A stretch of DNA of 64,000 bases, from contig JACRBM010000071.1 in the NCBI GenBank assembly GCA_016219275.1, forward strand, positions 27,060 through 91,059, written 5' to 3'. Numbering within the stretch: the first letter of the stretch is position 1; the number at the start of each line of letters is the position of its first letter. The notes under the pieces are model-generated. The model saw nothing but the letters and a program-made list of their open reading frames with translations. It was not told the origin of the DNA and made no database searches. Source of the stretch: Chloroflexota bacterium (GTDB lineage: Bacteria; Chloroflexota; Anaerolineae; UBA4142). Position numbers and translations under genes: made by a program. Of the stretch, positions 35,002 through 42,938 are shown in pieces.

Positions 35002-35598
35002 ATGCAGCGAATCTTGATTATCGCGGACGATCCGCTCGCGCGGGCGGGCATTGCGGCGTTACTGGCAAAGCAACCGAATTGTCAAGTCGTCGGACAAAGT
35101 GCGCGCGAAGAAATTATCGCCGATGTCATCGCGGTGTATCGTCCTGATGTGATCGTGGTGGACTGGCGCGTGTCCAGCGACGCGCGCGAGTTTGGCGCGC
35201 CCGTGCTCGCGCTCGTGTCCGATGCGAACTCTGCGCGCGAAGCGTGGCTCGCCGGCGCGCGCGGTGTTTTGCTTCGCCAAGCATCGGGCGAACAAATCGC
35301 GGCGGCGCTCGGCGCGGTCGTCGAGGGATTGACGGTGTTCGAGCCGTCACTCGCGGCGAGTGTTTTCCCCGCGCGCGAATCGTCGCGCGACGCGCTCCGC
35401 GAAGAATTGACGCCGCGCGAATCCCAGGTCTTGCGTCTGCTCGCGGAAGGAAAATCGAACAAGACGATTGCGCGCGAGCTCGACATCAGCGAGCACACAG
35501 TCAAATTCCACGTTAATGCCATCCTCGGCAAACTGAACGCGCAGAGCCGCACCGAAGCGGTCGTCATCGCGACGCGGCTGGGACTGGTGATGTTGTAA
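35002..35598 (+). CDS. NarL/LuxR-family response regulator
   Basis: 198 residues: receiver domain to about 115 with Asp9, Asp10 and phospho-acceptor Asp54 (VIVVDWRV), and a LuxR-type helix-turn-helix at about 135-195 (LTPRESQVLRLLAEGKSNKTIA, in parts). The receiver is short and lacks the usual DxxMP turn after Asp54, so phosphorylation may be atypical. The ATG at 35002 has no Shine-Dalgarno site, since the terminator hairpin immediately precedes it. It is next to the polyferredoxin gene and may answer to redox state. Confidence 0.85.
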   Translation: MQRILIIADDPLARAGIAALLAKQPNCQVVGQSAREEIIADVIAVYRPDVIVVDWRVSSDAREFGAPVLALVSDANSAREAWLAGARGVLLRQASGEQIAAALGAVVEGLTVFEPSLAASVFPARESSRDALREELTPRESQVLRLLAEGKSNKTIARELDISEHTVKFHVNAILGKLNAQSRTEAVVIATRLGLVML

Positions 35599-35599
35599 C

Positions 35600-35642
35600 C
35601 ACCAAGACCCGCAGGTTTTTTTGAAACCCTGAAGGTCTTGGT
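35600..35642 (+). terminator. Hairpin after the LuxR-family regulator
   Basis: ACCAAGACC..GGTTT and GAAACC..GGTCTTGGT form an interrupted stem with a T-rich loop, directly after the stop codon. No trailing T-run follows, so termination is only likely. Confidence 0.5.
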
Positions 35643-35723
35643 CGCCCATCCTTTTTGCCGGGCTGCTTTACCAATCTTGGATCGTCCAGACTCAGTTTAG
35701 CGAAAGGCGCCCAAGGTGAACCA

Positions 35724-36794
35724 GTGAGCAACTCACAACAACCTCTTTTCATCATCAACAGTATGGCTCCCATCCGCATTTGCGACAATGGCGGGTGGAC
35801 CGACACCTGGTTTGCGCGTTATGGCAAGATCTTCAACATCGCGGTCTCGCCCTATGCGCAAGTCCAAGTGGCTGTTTACCCATCAGGTTCACGGGAACAC
35901 ATCGTCGTGCATGCCGAAAACTATGACGAACGCTACGTTGTGCAGCCAGACCATCACTGGGGCAGGCATCCCCTCATCGAGGCGACTATCGAGTACATGC
36001 GAGTTCCATCGGACATGTGTATCGAGGTAACGATTTTTTCGAAAGCGCCCAGCGGGGCTTCCACCGGCACGTCGGCGGCGATGACCGTCGCGTTGATCGC
36101 GGCGCTGGATCAACTCGCGCCCGGCTACATGTCGCCACATGAAATGGCAACAGCTGCTCACCGGATCGAGACCGAACTGCTCCATCAGCAATCCGGCATC
36201 CAGGATCAACTTGGTGCCGCGTACGGCGGTATCAATTTGATTGAGATGGTCGAGTATCCGCAGGCGTCGGTCTCCGCCATCCAGGTTCCGCCTGCGATTG
36301 CACGCGAATTGGAACGACGCTTGGTCCTGATTTATCTTGGCAAGTCACACCATTCCTCTCAAATCCATGAAACCGTCATCCAGTCGCTTACCGATGCGGG
36401 ACCAGACTGCAAACCCTTGAACGATTTGCGGCGTACCGCTGAACGGTCGCGCGACGCGCTGTACGCCGGCGACTTCGCCGCATTCGGTTCGGCGATGATT
36501 GACAACACGGACGCGCAAGGACGGTTACACCCTTCTCTGATCAGCGCCGATGCTCAACGGGTGATTGACATTGCGCAGGCGCACGGTGCGGTGGGTTGGA
36601 AAGTGAATGGGGCGGGCGGCGAGGGTGGATCAATCACGCTACTCGGCAATGAGGTTGCACATGCCAAGCGCGAGATGGTCCGTCAGATTGAGCAGGCACA
36701 CCGACTCTATAAGAACATTCCGATCAACTTGAGTAGCACCGGGGTGTGTGTCTGGCGGGTCAGAGATAATATGGTGATAGACGGTGGCGCATGA
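35724..36794 (+). CDS. GHMP-family sugar kinase
   Basis: 356-residue ATP-dependent small-molecule kinase. The N-terminal motif APIRICDNGGWTDT and the glycine-rich ATP loop APSGASTGTSAAM (about residue 110) resemble fucokinase, heptose-7-phosphate kinase and arabinose-type kinases. GAGGEGGSITLL near 298 is the third GHMP motif. GTG at 35724 is used because AAGGTGA lies five bases before it; ATG at 35763 is a shorter alternative. The exact sugar is not decidable. The gene seems to stand alone. Confidence 0.85.
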   Translation: MSNSQQPLFIINSMAPIRICDNGGWTDTWFARYGKIFNIAVSPYAQVQVAVYPSGSREHIVVHAENYDERYVVQPDHHWGRHPLIEATIEYMRVPSDMCIEVTIFSKAPSGASTGTSAAMTVALIAALDQLAPGYMSPHEMATAAHRIETELLHQQSGIQDQLGAAYGGINLIEMVEYPQASVSAIQVPPAIARELERRLVLIYLGKSHHSSQIHETVIQSLTDAGPDCKPLNDLRRTAERSRDALYAGDFAAFGSAMIDNTDAQGRLHPSLISADAQRVIDIAQAHGAVGWKVNGAGGEGGSITLLGNEVAHAKREMVRQIEQAHRLYKNIPINLSSTGVCVWRVRDNMVIDGGA

Positions 36795-36810
36795 CTTGGA
36801 GTAGGCAATC

Positions 36811-37062
36811 GTGATGGAGCGACGACCTCATCTGTCAATTCGCTCTATTACAGAGGCGAGAATATCAGCGGAGGAATTGCGATGCGTCTTTCAACAATTC
36901 TATAGCAGCGATAAATTACGTCCATCGGAGAAACGCGGCATGGGCATGGGACTGACGATTTGTCGAGAAATTATTTGGCTTGCCGAAGAGGAGTGTTCTG
37001 GAACATTCGCGCAAGAGGAACTGTTTTCACCGAGTCTGCAAATGAGGACTCGTCTACCATAA
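36811..37062 (+). pseudogene. Histidine kinase ATPase-domain fragment
   Basis: The short frame encodes only the end of a HATPase_c domain: VFQQFYSSDK is the F-box, and RGMGMGLTICREII the G2 box. After LAEEE the match continues in another frame as GVFWNIRARGTVFT, so a frameshift follows. The dimerisation helix, N-box and sensor are missing. It overlaps the 3' end of the tandem PII-like gene on the other strand by nine bases. Confidence 0.65.
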
Positions 37063-37704
37063 CCGCGCGTGTTGGGCGATGTCCAATACGAAAATCGTCG
37101 CGGCCGAATTGTTCATGGGCGCGGCGGCGCAAACCTGACGAATCTGATCCAGGATGGAATTGACTCGTTCTGCGCGCGCGCCGATCAACAACGTTGCATT
37201 CTCGCGGTGCGAAAATCCACCAATCGTGCTAAACCGGGTCGCGCGATAACTCCAGTTCGTCAGCCGCTTTAACAATTCTCCAGATGGTTCATTCGACACA
37301 ATGACGAGAACCAATTGCATTGTGCCTGGCTCGACGGACTGGGGCGTGGAATCAACACTGAGGTGGTCGCCTTCCAAGCGGAGGTATCGCGCCACGGGCA
37401 ATACAAAAACAGTCGCGCTACCGACCGCGGTTGGTGGCGCAAACCCCGATTGGTGCGGCTCAACCTCGCGCCCAGGAACATTGGCCGGAACGGTTCGCCG
37501 GTGGCAGTGAGTTCGGAGAAGTTCAAGCGCGCGTTCAACGTCGTTCGAGGGTAAGCCGATCAGCAACGTCACATTGTGCGTACCCAAAAATCCGCCAACG
37601 CTGCTGATGTGTGTGACCGCCAAGTCGGCTTGATTGAGAGCACGCGTAATGGCTTCGGCATCTTTGGGTTGGACAATTGCGAGCACCAATCTATCAATAT
37701 CCAT
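37054..37704 (-). CDS. Tandem PII-like cyclic-di-AMP-receptor-type protein
   Basis: 216 residues with two copies of the DarA/PstA (DUF970) PII-like fold in one chain, about 1-110 and 129-216. Each has the strand-turn motif (THISSVGGFLGTHNVTLLIG; TRFSTIGGFSHRENATLLIG) and a closing VFVL/IFVL strand followed by Ala-Arg-rich residues. In single-domain PstA the Thr and the GGF/Asn positions contact cyclic di-AMP and the protein is a homotrimer. A tandem chain would need a different assembly. ATG 37704 is preferred over GTG 37734. It is the last gene of the mutase-importer block, 42 bases past the C45 gene. Confidence 0.82.
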   Translation of the reverse strand: MDIDRLVLAIVQPKDAEAITRALNQADLAVTHISSVGGFLGTHNVTLLIGLPSNDVERALELLRTHCHRRTVPANVPGREVEPHQSGFAPPTAVGSATVFVLPVARYLRLEGDHLSVDSTPQSVEPGTMQLVLVIVSNEPSGELLKRLTNWSYRATRFSTIGGFSHRENATLLIGARAERVNSILDQIRQVCAAAPMNNSAATIFVLDIAQHARLW

Positions 37705-37746
37705 AACCGAATTGGGTCCTGCTCGATAAATCACACGCCAAACAGA

Positions 37747-38805
37747 TTATAGCCGGTACGTCTCGTAACTGCCTTGACAGGGCCAGCCATTGCAAAATAA
37801 GAGTTGCCGTAATGTCGGCAGATAGATCGCCGCCGAGATCGTGTCCGAATCGTTCTGGGGACGATGGCGGCACAGTGCGGTCGCGCCGTGATATGCGGCG
37901 ATACGTTTGGCTTGCTGAACATCCAGCGTGCCGCGCGCCTGTTGCAGCAATGCCTGGGCTGTTGCATAGCGGTCGCACGTTGCATCGTACGTCGCGCGCA
38001 CGTTGGTTTTGAGTACGTGATGCTCGCGCATTTCGGCGCTCACAAAATGATTGGTGGCTACAACGCGGTCTTCCGTCGGCGCAATTAAACCACACCCTCG
38101 AAAGCCATTCTCGAAAATTCCCAGGTTTCCTTGCGCGTCGGCAAGAACCAGGTTGCCTGCGCCCATGCAAGTCACGCTTTGGAGGAATGTAATCGCCTCG
38201 GGCACATTCGATTGTCGTTCGAGCAAGTCCATCATCAGCGTAAACCGCGCCAACCCAGGTCCAATATCGCGCGAGGGCACGTGTGTATCCGCGACCACTA
38301 GCCCATGTTCGTTCATGCCCGAACTGAAAACACCTGGACTGCCCGCGCTCGTGACGTACATGTAGCGATAACCGTCTTGCGGTCTCGCATACGCAATCGC
38401 GCGCATCGGAATGTGCCCTTCAAAATAATCGCGATTTTTGACGAGCATGGGTACACCATCGCGCGTGGCGTAACGCGACGCCGCCCAGACCGTACAGCCC
38501 TCCGCTTGCGTTTTCGCCAGCACGCGGTCTTCGAGGTACGACGCCACGGTGTATTGAAACAGCTGAGCATACGGGATATCGAGTTTTTCTGAAATCCCCT
38601 TTAGCATCTCCATCGTCGAGCGAGCATTTTCGTTCCATGCTCGCTCGACTTGCTCCAATGCCGCCGGATCCATCCCGCCGGTCCGAATCAAACTCTCCAA
38701 GCGCGTGCCGATGGTAGTCAAAATCATCGGGCGCAAGTCATAGACTTGTTTCCCATGCTGCAAACCCATTTGATAGTGATCGCCATGCAAAGACAAGACT
38801 CTCAT
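37747..38805 (-). CDS. C45-family autoproteolytic amidase/acyltransferase
   Basis: 352 residues. The family (penicillin acyltransferase-like, N-terminal nucleophile hydrolases) cuts itself before a Cys that becomes the nucleophile; here Cys104 in AEGCTVWAAS fits. Further family marks are MLVKNRDYF and GVFSSGMNEHGL. It would hydrolyse an amide or transfer an acyl group. The start ATG overlaps the stop of the ATPase gene in ATGA, so it is translated with the importer. No signal peptide is present, hence it acts on imported substrate in the cytoplasm. Confidence 0.86.
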   Translation of the reverse strand: MRVLSLHGDHYQMGLQHGKQVYDLRPMILTTIGTRLESLIRTGGMDPAALEQVERAWNENARSTMEMLKGISEKLDIPYAQLFQYTVASYLEDRVLAKTQAEGCTVWAASRYATRDGVPMLVKNRDYFEGHIPMRAIAYARPQDGYRYMYVTSAGSPGVFSSGMNEHGLVVADTHVPSRDIGPGLARFTLMMDLLERQSNVPEAITFLQSVTCMGAGNLVLADAQGNLGIFENGFRGCGLIAPTEDRVVATNHFVSAEMREHHVLKTNVRATYDATCDRYATAQALLQQARGTLDVQQAKRIAAYHGATALCRHRPQNDSDTISAAIYLPTLRQLLFCNGWPCQGSYETYRL

Positions 38806-39815
38806 TGATACTTCCAACACGCCACGCGCTGATGACCCACCTCGAAAAATGGTGGGCGTTCGTTATCGCAAATCTCGCCGACGCGCGCGAAACAGCGCGG
38901 ATGAAAGCGACAACCACTCGGCGGATTGATCGGACTGGGCACGTTGCCTTTCAGAATGATGCGCTCGCGTCGCGCGGCTTTGTCCACCGATGGAATCGCG
39001 GCGAGCAATGCTTGCGTGTACGGATGGAGTGGATTCTGGAACAATGTTTCGGTCGCGCCTTCTTCGACGATGTGACCCAGGTACATCACCGCGACGCGAT
39101 TGCTGATGTGATGCACCACGCTCAAGTCGTGCGTGATGAACAAATAGGTCAAGCGGAATTCCTGTTGCAACTCTTGCAACAGATTGACGACCTGCGCTTG
39201 AATCGAAACGTCCAATGAGGAAATCGGTTCATCGGCGACGACGAAGCGCGGTTGCATCGCCAGCGCGCGCGCGATGCCGATGCGTTGCCGCTGTCCGCCG
39301 CTGAATTGATGCGGGTACGAATCAATGTGGCGTTCGTTCAGTCCGACGCGGCGCAGGAGACGAATCGTTTCTGCTTCGCGTTCGGTCGTATCGCGCAATC
39401 CACGATGGGTTAACGGCACCGCAATAATCTCGCGCACCGTTTTGCGCGGATTGAGCGACGCATACGGATTTTGGAAAATGATTTGCGCCATGCGATAAAA
39501 TGGCGTGCGAGTAACAGTTCCATTTTCCTTGGCGCTGACCCAATCTCCCAAGACTCTCTGCCCCTCAAAACGCATCTCGCCAAAACTTGGTTCAAACAAT
39601 CGTACGAGCACACGCCCCAGCGTCGTTTTGCCGCATCCGCTTTCACCGACCAAACCCAACGTCTCGCCCGGGAAAATTTGTAGGTCAACGCCATCCACCG
39701 CGTAGACAATCGGATTGCGGGTGCGCGTGAGTAAGCGCGTGAGGAGACTGCGCTGCAACACGAAATGTTTTTTGATCGCGCGCGCTTCAATGAGCGGCAT
39801 CGCCTGTTCAGTCAT
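38802..39815 (-). CDS. Opp-type ABC importer ATPase (OppF-like), second locus
   Basis: 337 residues. Walker [10 protein letters not shown] is near residue 57, the signature FSGGQRQR near 166, Walker B FVVADEP near 186, and a C-terminal Cys motif [13 protein letters not shown] occurs near 315. It starts eight bases inside the end of the OppD-like gene and overlaps the C45 gene by four bases, so it is firmly part of one operon. Confidence 0.94.
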   Translation of the reverse strand: MTEQAMPLIEARAIKKHFVLQRSLLTRLLTRTRNPIVYAVDGVDLQIFPGETLGLVGESGCGKTTLGRVLVRLFEPSFGEMRFEGQRVLGDWVSAKENGTVTRTPFYRMAQIIFQNPYASLNPRKTVREIIAVPLTHRGLRDTTEREAETIRLLRRVGLNERHIDSYPHQFSGGQRQRIGIARALAMQPRFVVADEPISSLDVSIQAQVVNLLQELQQEFRLTYLFITHDLSVVHHISNRVAVMYLGHIVEEGATETLFQNPLHPYTQALLAAIPSVDKAARRERIILKGNVPSPINPPSGCRFHPRCFARVGEICDNERPPFFEVGHQRVACWKYQ

Positions 39816-40860
39816 TTCGATTTACCGTATCGTCCCACGTCCAATTTTTCTCGCGACGATAACTCACATACCGCAAGCAGCGCGCGCGTTGCGTAGACGC
39901 GATTTCAACCCAGGGAATCGGTCCACCCAGGCACGCCTCTTGCGCGAACGGACAGCGCGGATGGAACGCGCATCCGTTGGGCAAGCCAACCAGGTCGGGC
40001 ACTTCGCCGGGGATCGGCTCGATGCGCGACTTGGAGGTGAGTCGCGGCAAACACGACAAGAGACCTTGCGTGTACGGATGCGCTGGCTGTTCGATAACCT
40101 GCTCGGCAGCGCCAACTTCGACGACGCGACCGGCATACATGACCATCAAGCGTTGACAAAATTCCGCCGCCAAACCCAGGTTGTGCGTGACCAAGACAAT
40201 TGCGGTCTTGTGTGTCCGATTGATGCCGCGCAACAGTTCGATGATTTGCGCTTGAATCGTCACGTCGAGCGCGGTGGTCGGTTCATCCGCCAGCAAGATT
40301 TTCGGCTCGCACGCGAGCGCAATCGCGATGAGCGCGCGTTGCTGCATTCCGCCGCTGAATTGATGCGGATACTCGTGATAGCGATCCATCGGCGATGAGA
40401 TGCCCACTTCGTCCATCAGTTTCAGCACGCGTTCTTTCTCGGCGGAGTGATGGTTTCGGAAAGGCAATGGACGAGTCGGCGATACAAAGCTGTGAATGCG
40501 TAACGATTCATGAATTTGTTCGCCGACGGAAAACACCGGGTTGAGCGTCGTCAAGGGGTCTTGGAACACCATCGCGATTTCTTTGCCGCGAATTCGGCGC
40601 ACTTGTCCGCTGGACAATTGCAGCAGGTTGCGACTCTCAAACAAAATCTCGCCGCTCACAATTCGACCCGGCGATGACAAAAGCCGCAGAATCGAAAGCA
40701 TCGTCACGCTTTTGCCGCAACCGGATTCGCCGACGACACCCAGGATTTCGCCTTGATGCAAAGTCAGCGAAACGCCGGAGACCGCTTCGACCGTCCCGCG
40801 TCGCGTCGGAAAAACAGTGGTCAGATTCTTGACGTCAAGCAACGGTTGATTCGCAGTCAT
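39808..40860 (-). CDS. Opp-type ABC importer ATPase (OppD-like), second locus
   Basis: About 350 residues. Walker A GESGCGKS is near residue 44, the signature FSGGMQQR near 174 and Walker B ILLADEP near 195; the Cys motif FHPRCPFAQEAC lies near 310. I take ATG 40860, which begins just before the permease stop at 40862 on this strand, with AAGG seven bases upstream; TTG 40869 is an alternative. It pairs with the OppF-like ATPase. Confidence 0.93.
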   Translation of the reverse strand: MTANQPLLDVKNLTTVFPTRRGTVEAVSGVSLTLHQGEILGVVGESGCGKSVTMLSILRLLSSPGRIVSGEILFESRNLLQLSSGQVRRIRGKEIAMVFQDPLTTLNPVFSVGEQIHESLRIHSFVSPTRPLPFRNHHSAEKERVLKLMDEVGISSPMDRYHEYPHQFSGGMQQRALIAIALACEPKILLADEPTTALDVTIQAQIIELLRGINRTHKTAIVLVTHNLGLAAEFCQRLMVMYAGRVVEVGAAEQVIEQPAHPYTQGLLSCLPRLTSKSRIEPIPGEVPDLVGLPNGCAFHPRCPFAQEACLGGPIPWVEIASTQRARCLRYVSYRREKNWTWDDTVNRND

Positions 40861-40861
40861 T

Positions 40862-41791
40862 CTATTCAACCTTCAAGCGCGGGTCGAGGATATCGCGCAG
40901 TCCTTCGCCGAACACATTGATCGCGACGACCAAGATGAGAATCGCCACGCCGGGAAAAGTCGAGACCCACCACGCGGTCAGCAAATAATCGCGCCCACTC
41001 GACACCATCGAACCCCATGCCGGCGTAGGCGGCTGCACGCCCAGACCCAGGAAGCTGAGACTCGCTTCCATAATAATCATGTAGCCGAGGCGCAGCGTGC
41101 CCAGCACAAAGACCGAGTGAACGATGTTCGGCAAGATTTCGAAAGCCATAATCGAGTTGTGGCTCATTCCCGCCACACGCGCCGCTTCGACATATTCCTT
41201 CGTCCGTTCCGCCATGACTTCGCCGCGCACTAAACGAAAGAATTCGACCCAGCCCTTGAAGGCGAGCGCCATTACCAGATTCACAAAGCCGGGTCCGAGG
41301 AACGCCATCACGCCAATCGCGAAAATTAGAAATGGAAATGCCAGCAACAAATCGGCAAAGCGCGAGAGAAAACTGTCCAGCCAACCGCGATAGTATCCTG
41401 AAACCGCACCCAACACCAAGCCGACGATGATCGAGATGCCAACACTGAGAATCCCGACGGCTAACGATACCTGGGAACCAAAAATGATACGGGTCAGCAA
41501 ATCGCGTCCCTGGTCGTCCGCACCCAGGGGATAGTCCCAACTTCCGCCCTCCCATGCCGGCGGATCAAAACGCCGCAACAAACTGCCGCGCGTGGGATTG
41601 TGAATTGTAATTGGATCGGCGAAAATCGCGGCGAGGATGTACAGGAAAACGACGATACCGCCAATCAGCACAATGGGTCGCTGGCGCAATTCATAGCCCA
41701 GATCGGCGAGCGCACGTTGCCAGAGTTTCAGGCGAATGCGCAAATCGTAATCCCAAGCGCGTGTTGCGCGTGTTGTTACCTGTGTTGCCAT
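40862..41791 (-). CDS. ABC importer permease (OppC-like), second locus
   Basis: 309 residues, six predicted membrane segments. The N-terminal segment is at about 42-62, then the usual LGADDQGRDLLTRIIFG and the coupling motif TKEYVEAARVAGMSHN near 205. Unlike the OppC-like protein of the first locus, it has no long periplasmic insert. It follows the OppB-like gene by 67 bases, a gap filled by a CAGATTT repeat. Confidence 0.94.
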   Translation of the reverse strand: MATQVTTRATRAWDYDLRIRLKLWQRALADLGYELRQRPIVLIGGIVVFLYILAAIFADPITIHNPTRGSLLRRFDPPAWEGGSWDYPLGADDQGRDLLTRIIFGSQVSLAVGILSVGISIIVGLVLGAVSGYYRGWLDSFLSRFADLLLAFPFLIFAIGVMAFLGPGFVNLVMALAFKGWVEFFRLVRGEVMAERTKEYVEAARVAGMSHNSIMAFEILPNIVHSVFVLGTLRLGYMIIMEASLSFLGLGVQPPTPAWGSMVSSGRDYLLTAWWVSTFPGVAILILVVAINVFGEGLRDILDPRLKVE

Positions 41792-41810
41792 CGCATATCC
41801 TGTCAGGATT

Positions 41811-41858
41811 TCAGATTTCAGATTTCAGATTGCGGATTTTAATCTGCAGTCTGAAATT
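41811..41858. repeat. CAGATTT tandem-word hairpin
   Basis: CAGGATTTCAGATTTCAGATTTCAGATTGCGGATT faces AATCTGCAGTCTGAAATTTC. It fills the gap between the OppB- and OppC-like genes and resembles the 1203-1290 element. Confidence 0.55.
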
Positions 41859-42869
41859 TCACAGCGTGATCTTTGGATTCAAATATGTATACAAAACATC
41901 CACGACCAAATTCGTCAGCACAAACGTAATCGCATAGATCATCACCGCGCCTTGGATCAACGGGAAATCGCGATTGAAGATCGCGTCAACGACGAGCCGA
42001 CCCAAGCCGGGCCAACTGAACACCGTTTCCACGATCATGTTTCCGCCAAGCAAAACGCCGACTTGCAACCCGACGACGGTCACGGTGGGAATCAGCGCGT
42101 TGCGGAGCGCGTGCTTCATCACGACATCCCATTCCGTTGCACCCTTGGCGCGCGCCAGTTTGATGTAATCGCTTCGCAATACTTCGAGCAAACTCGAACG
42201 CAACACGCGCGCGACAATCGCCGCGACACCGGCGCCCAACGTAATCGAAGGCAAGACGAGATGTTTGAGACTATCCATCAATGCCGGCATATTGCCGGTG
42301 AGAATGCTGTCGAGGACGTACATGCCCGTGATCTCTTGCAATTGCACATCGTAACCGAGACGGCTTTGCGCGGGGAGCCATTGCAAATACACCGCGAAGA
42401 AAAGAATCAGAATGATGCCCAACCAAAATCCTGGCATCGAAATTCCCAGGAACGCGCCCGCCATGCTAAACCGATCCAAAAACGAATTTTGTCGAACGGC
42501 GGAGAGAATGCCAATCGGCAACGCGATGATGAGACTGACCAAGAGCGAACCCAGCGTCAATTCAATCGTAGCCGGCAAACGTTCCGCCAACAAATCCACC
42601 ACCGATTTGTTGCGGATGTACGAATAACCCAGGTTGCCGCGCATTGCATCGCCCAAGAAATATCCCAGTTGCGCGTGAAGGGGTTCATCAAGGTGAAACT
42701 GATGACGCAGTTGCTCGATCTCGCGTTGGGAGGCGGCAGCCGAGCGACCCAGCATAATATCCACGGGATCGCCGGGAGTGAGTCGGATGAAGAAAAAGAC
42801 GATGATCGCGACGCCGAACATGATCGGAATGGTGGTGAGCACGCGCTCGAAAATTTTTATCGCCTTCAT
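41859..42869 (-). CDS. ABC importer permease (OppB-like), second locus
   Basis: 336 residues, with the first membrane segment at about 10-30 (VLTTIPIMFGVAIIVFFFIR), a periplasmic stretch with DPVDIMLGRSA, and five further segments; the coupling loop is SDYIKLARAKGATEWD near 215. The ATG at 42869 is chosen; the frame is open further upstream, but that part lies in a hairpin repeat (42879-42932). No Shine-Dalgarno site is visible. Confidence 0.93.
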   Translation of the reverse strand: MKAIKIFERVLTTIPIMFGVAIIVFFFIRLTPGDPVDIMLGRSAAASQREIEQLRHQFHLDEPLHAQLGYFLGDAMRGNLGYSYIRNKSVVDLLAERLPATIELTLGSLLVSLIIALPIGILSAVRQNSFLDRFSMAGAFLGISMPGFWLGIILILFFAVYLQWLPAQSRLGYDVQLQEITGMYVLDSILTGNMPALMDSLKHLVLPSITLGAGVAAIVARVLRSSLLEVLRSDYIKLARAKGATEWDVVMKHALRNALIPTVTVVGLQVGVLLGGNMIVETVFSWPGLGRLVVDAIFNRDFPLIQGAVMIYAITFVLTNLVVDVLYTYLNPKITL

Positions 42870-42878
42870 GGATTGACC

Positions 42879-42932
42879 ACAGACCCGAAGGGTCTGCGCC
42901 ACCTTCGGTGGCGACGAAACCCTTCGGGACTA
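42879..42932. repeat. CCCGAAGGG composite hairpin
   Basis: CAGACCCGAAGGGTCTG is itself a palindrome, followed by CGCCACCTTCGGTGGCG, another palindrome, and CCCTTCGGGA. Three overlapping palindromes lie between the binding-protein and permease genes and overlap the spurious 5' extension of the permease frame. Confidence 0.6.
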
Positions 42933-42938
42933 CCAATC

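Noticed and set aside
36811..37062. Functional small kinase or ATPase gene
   Set aside because: Only the end of the ATPase domain remains and a frameshift follows; catalytic parts are missing.
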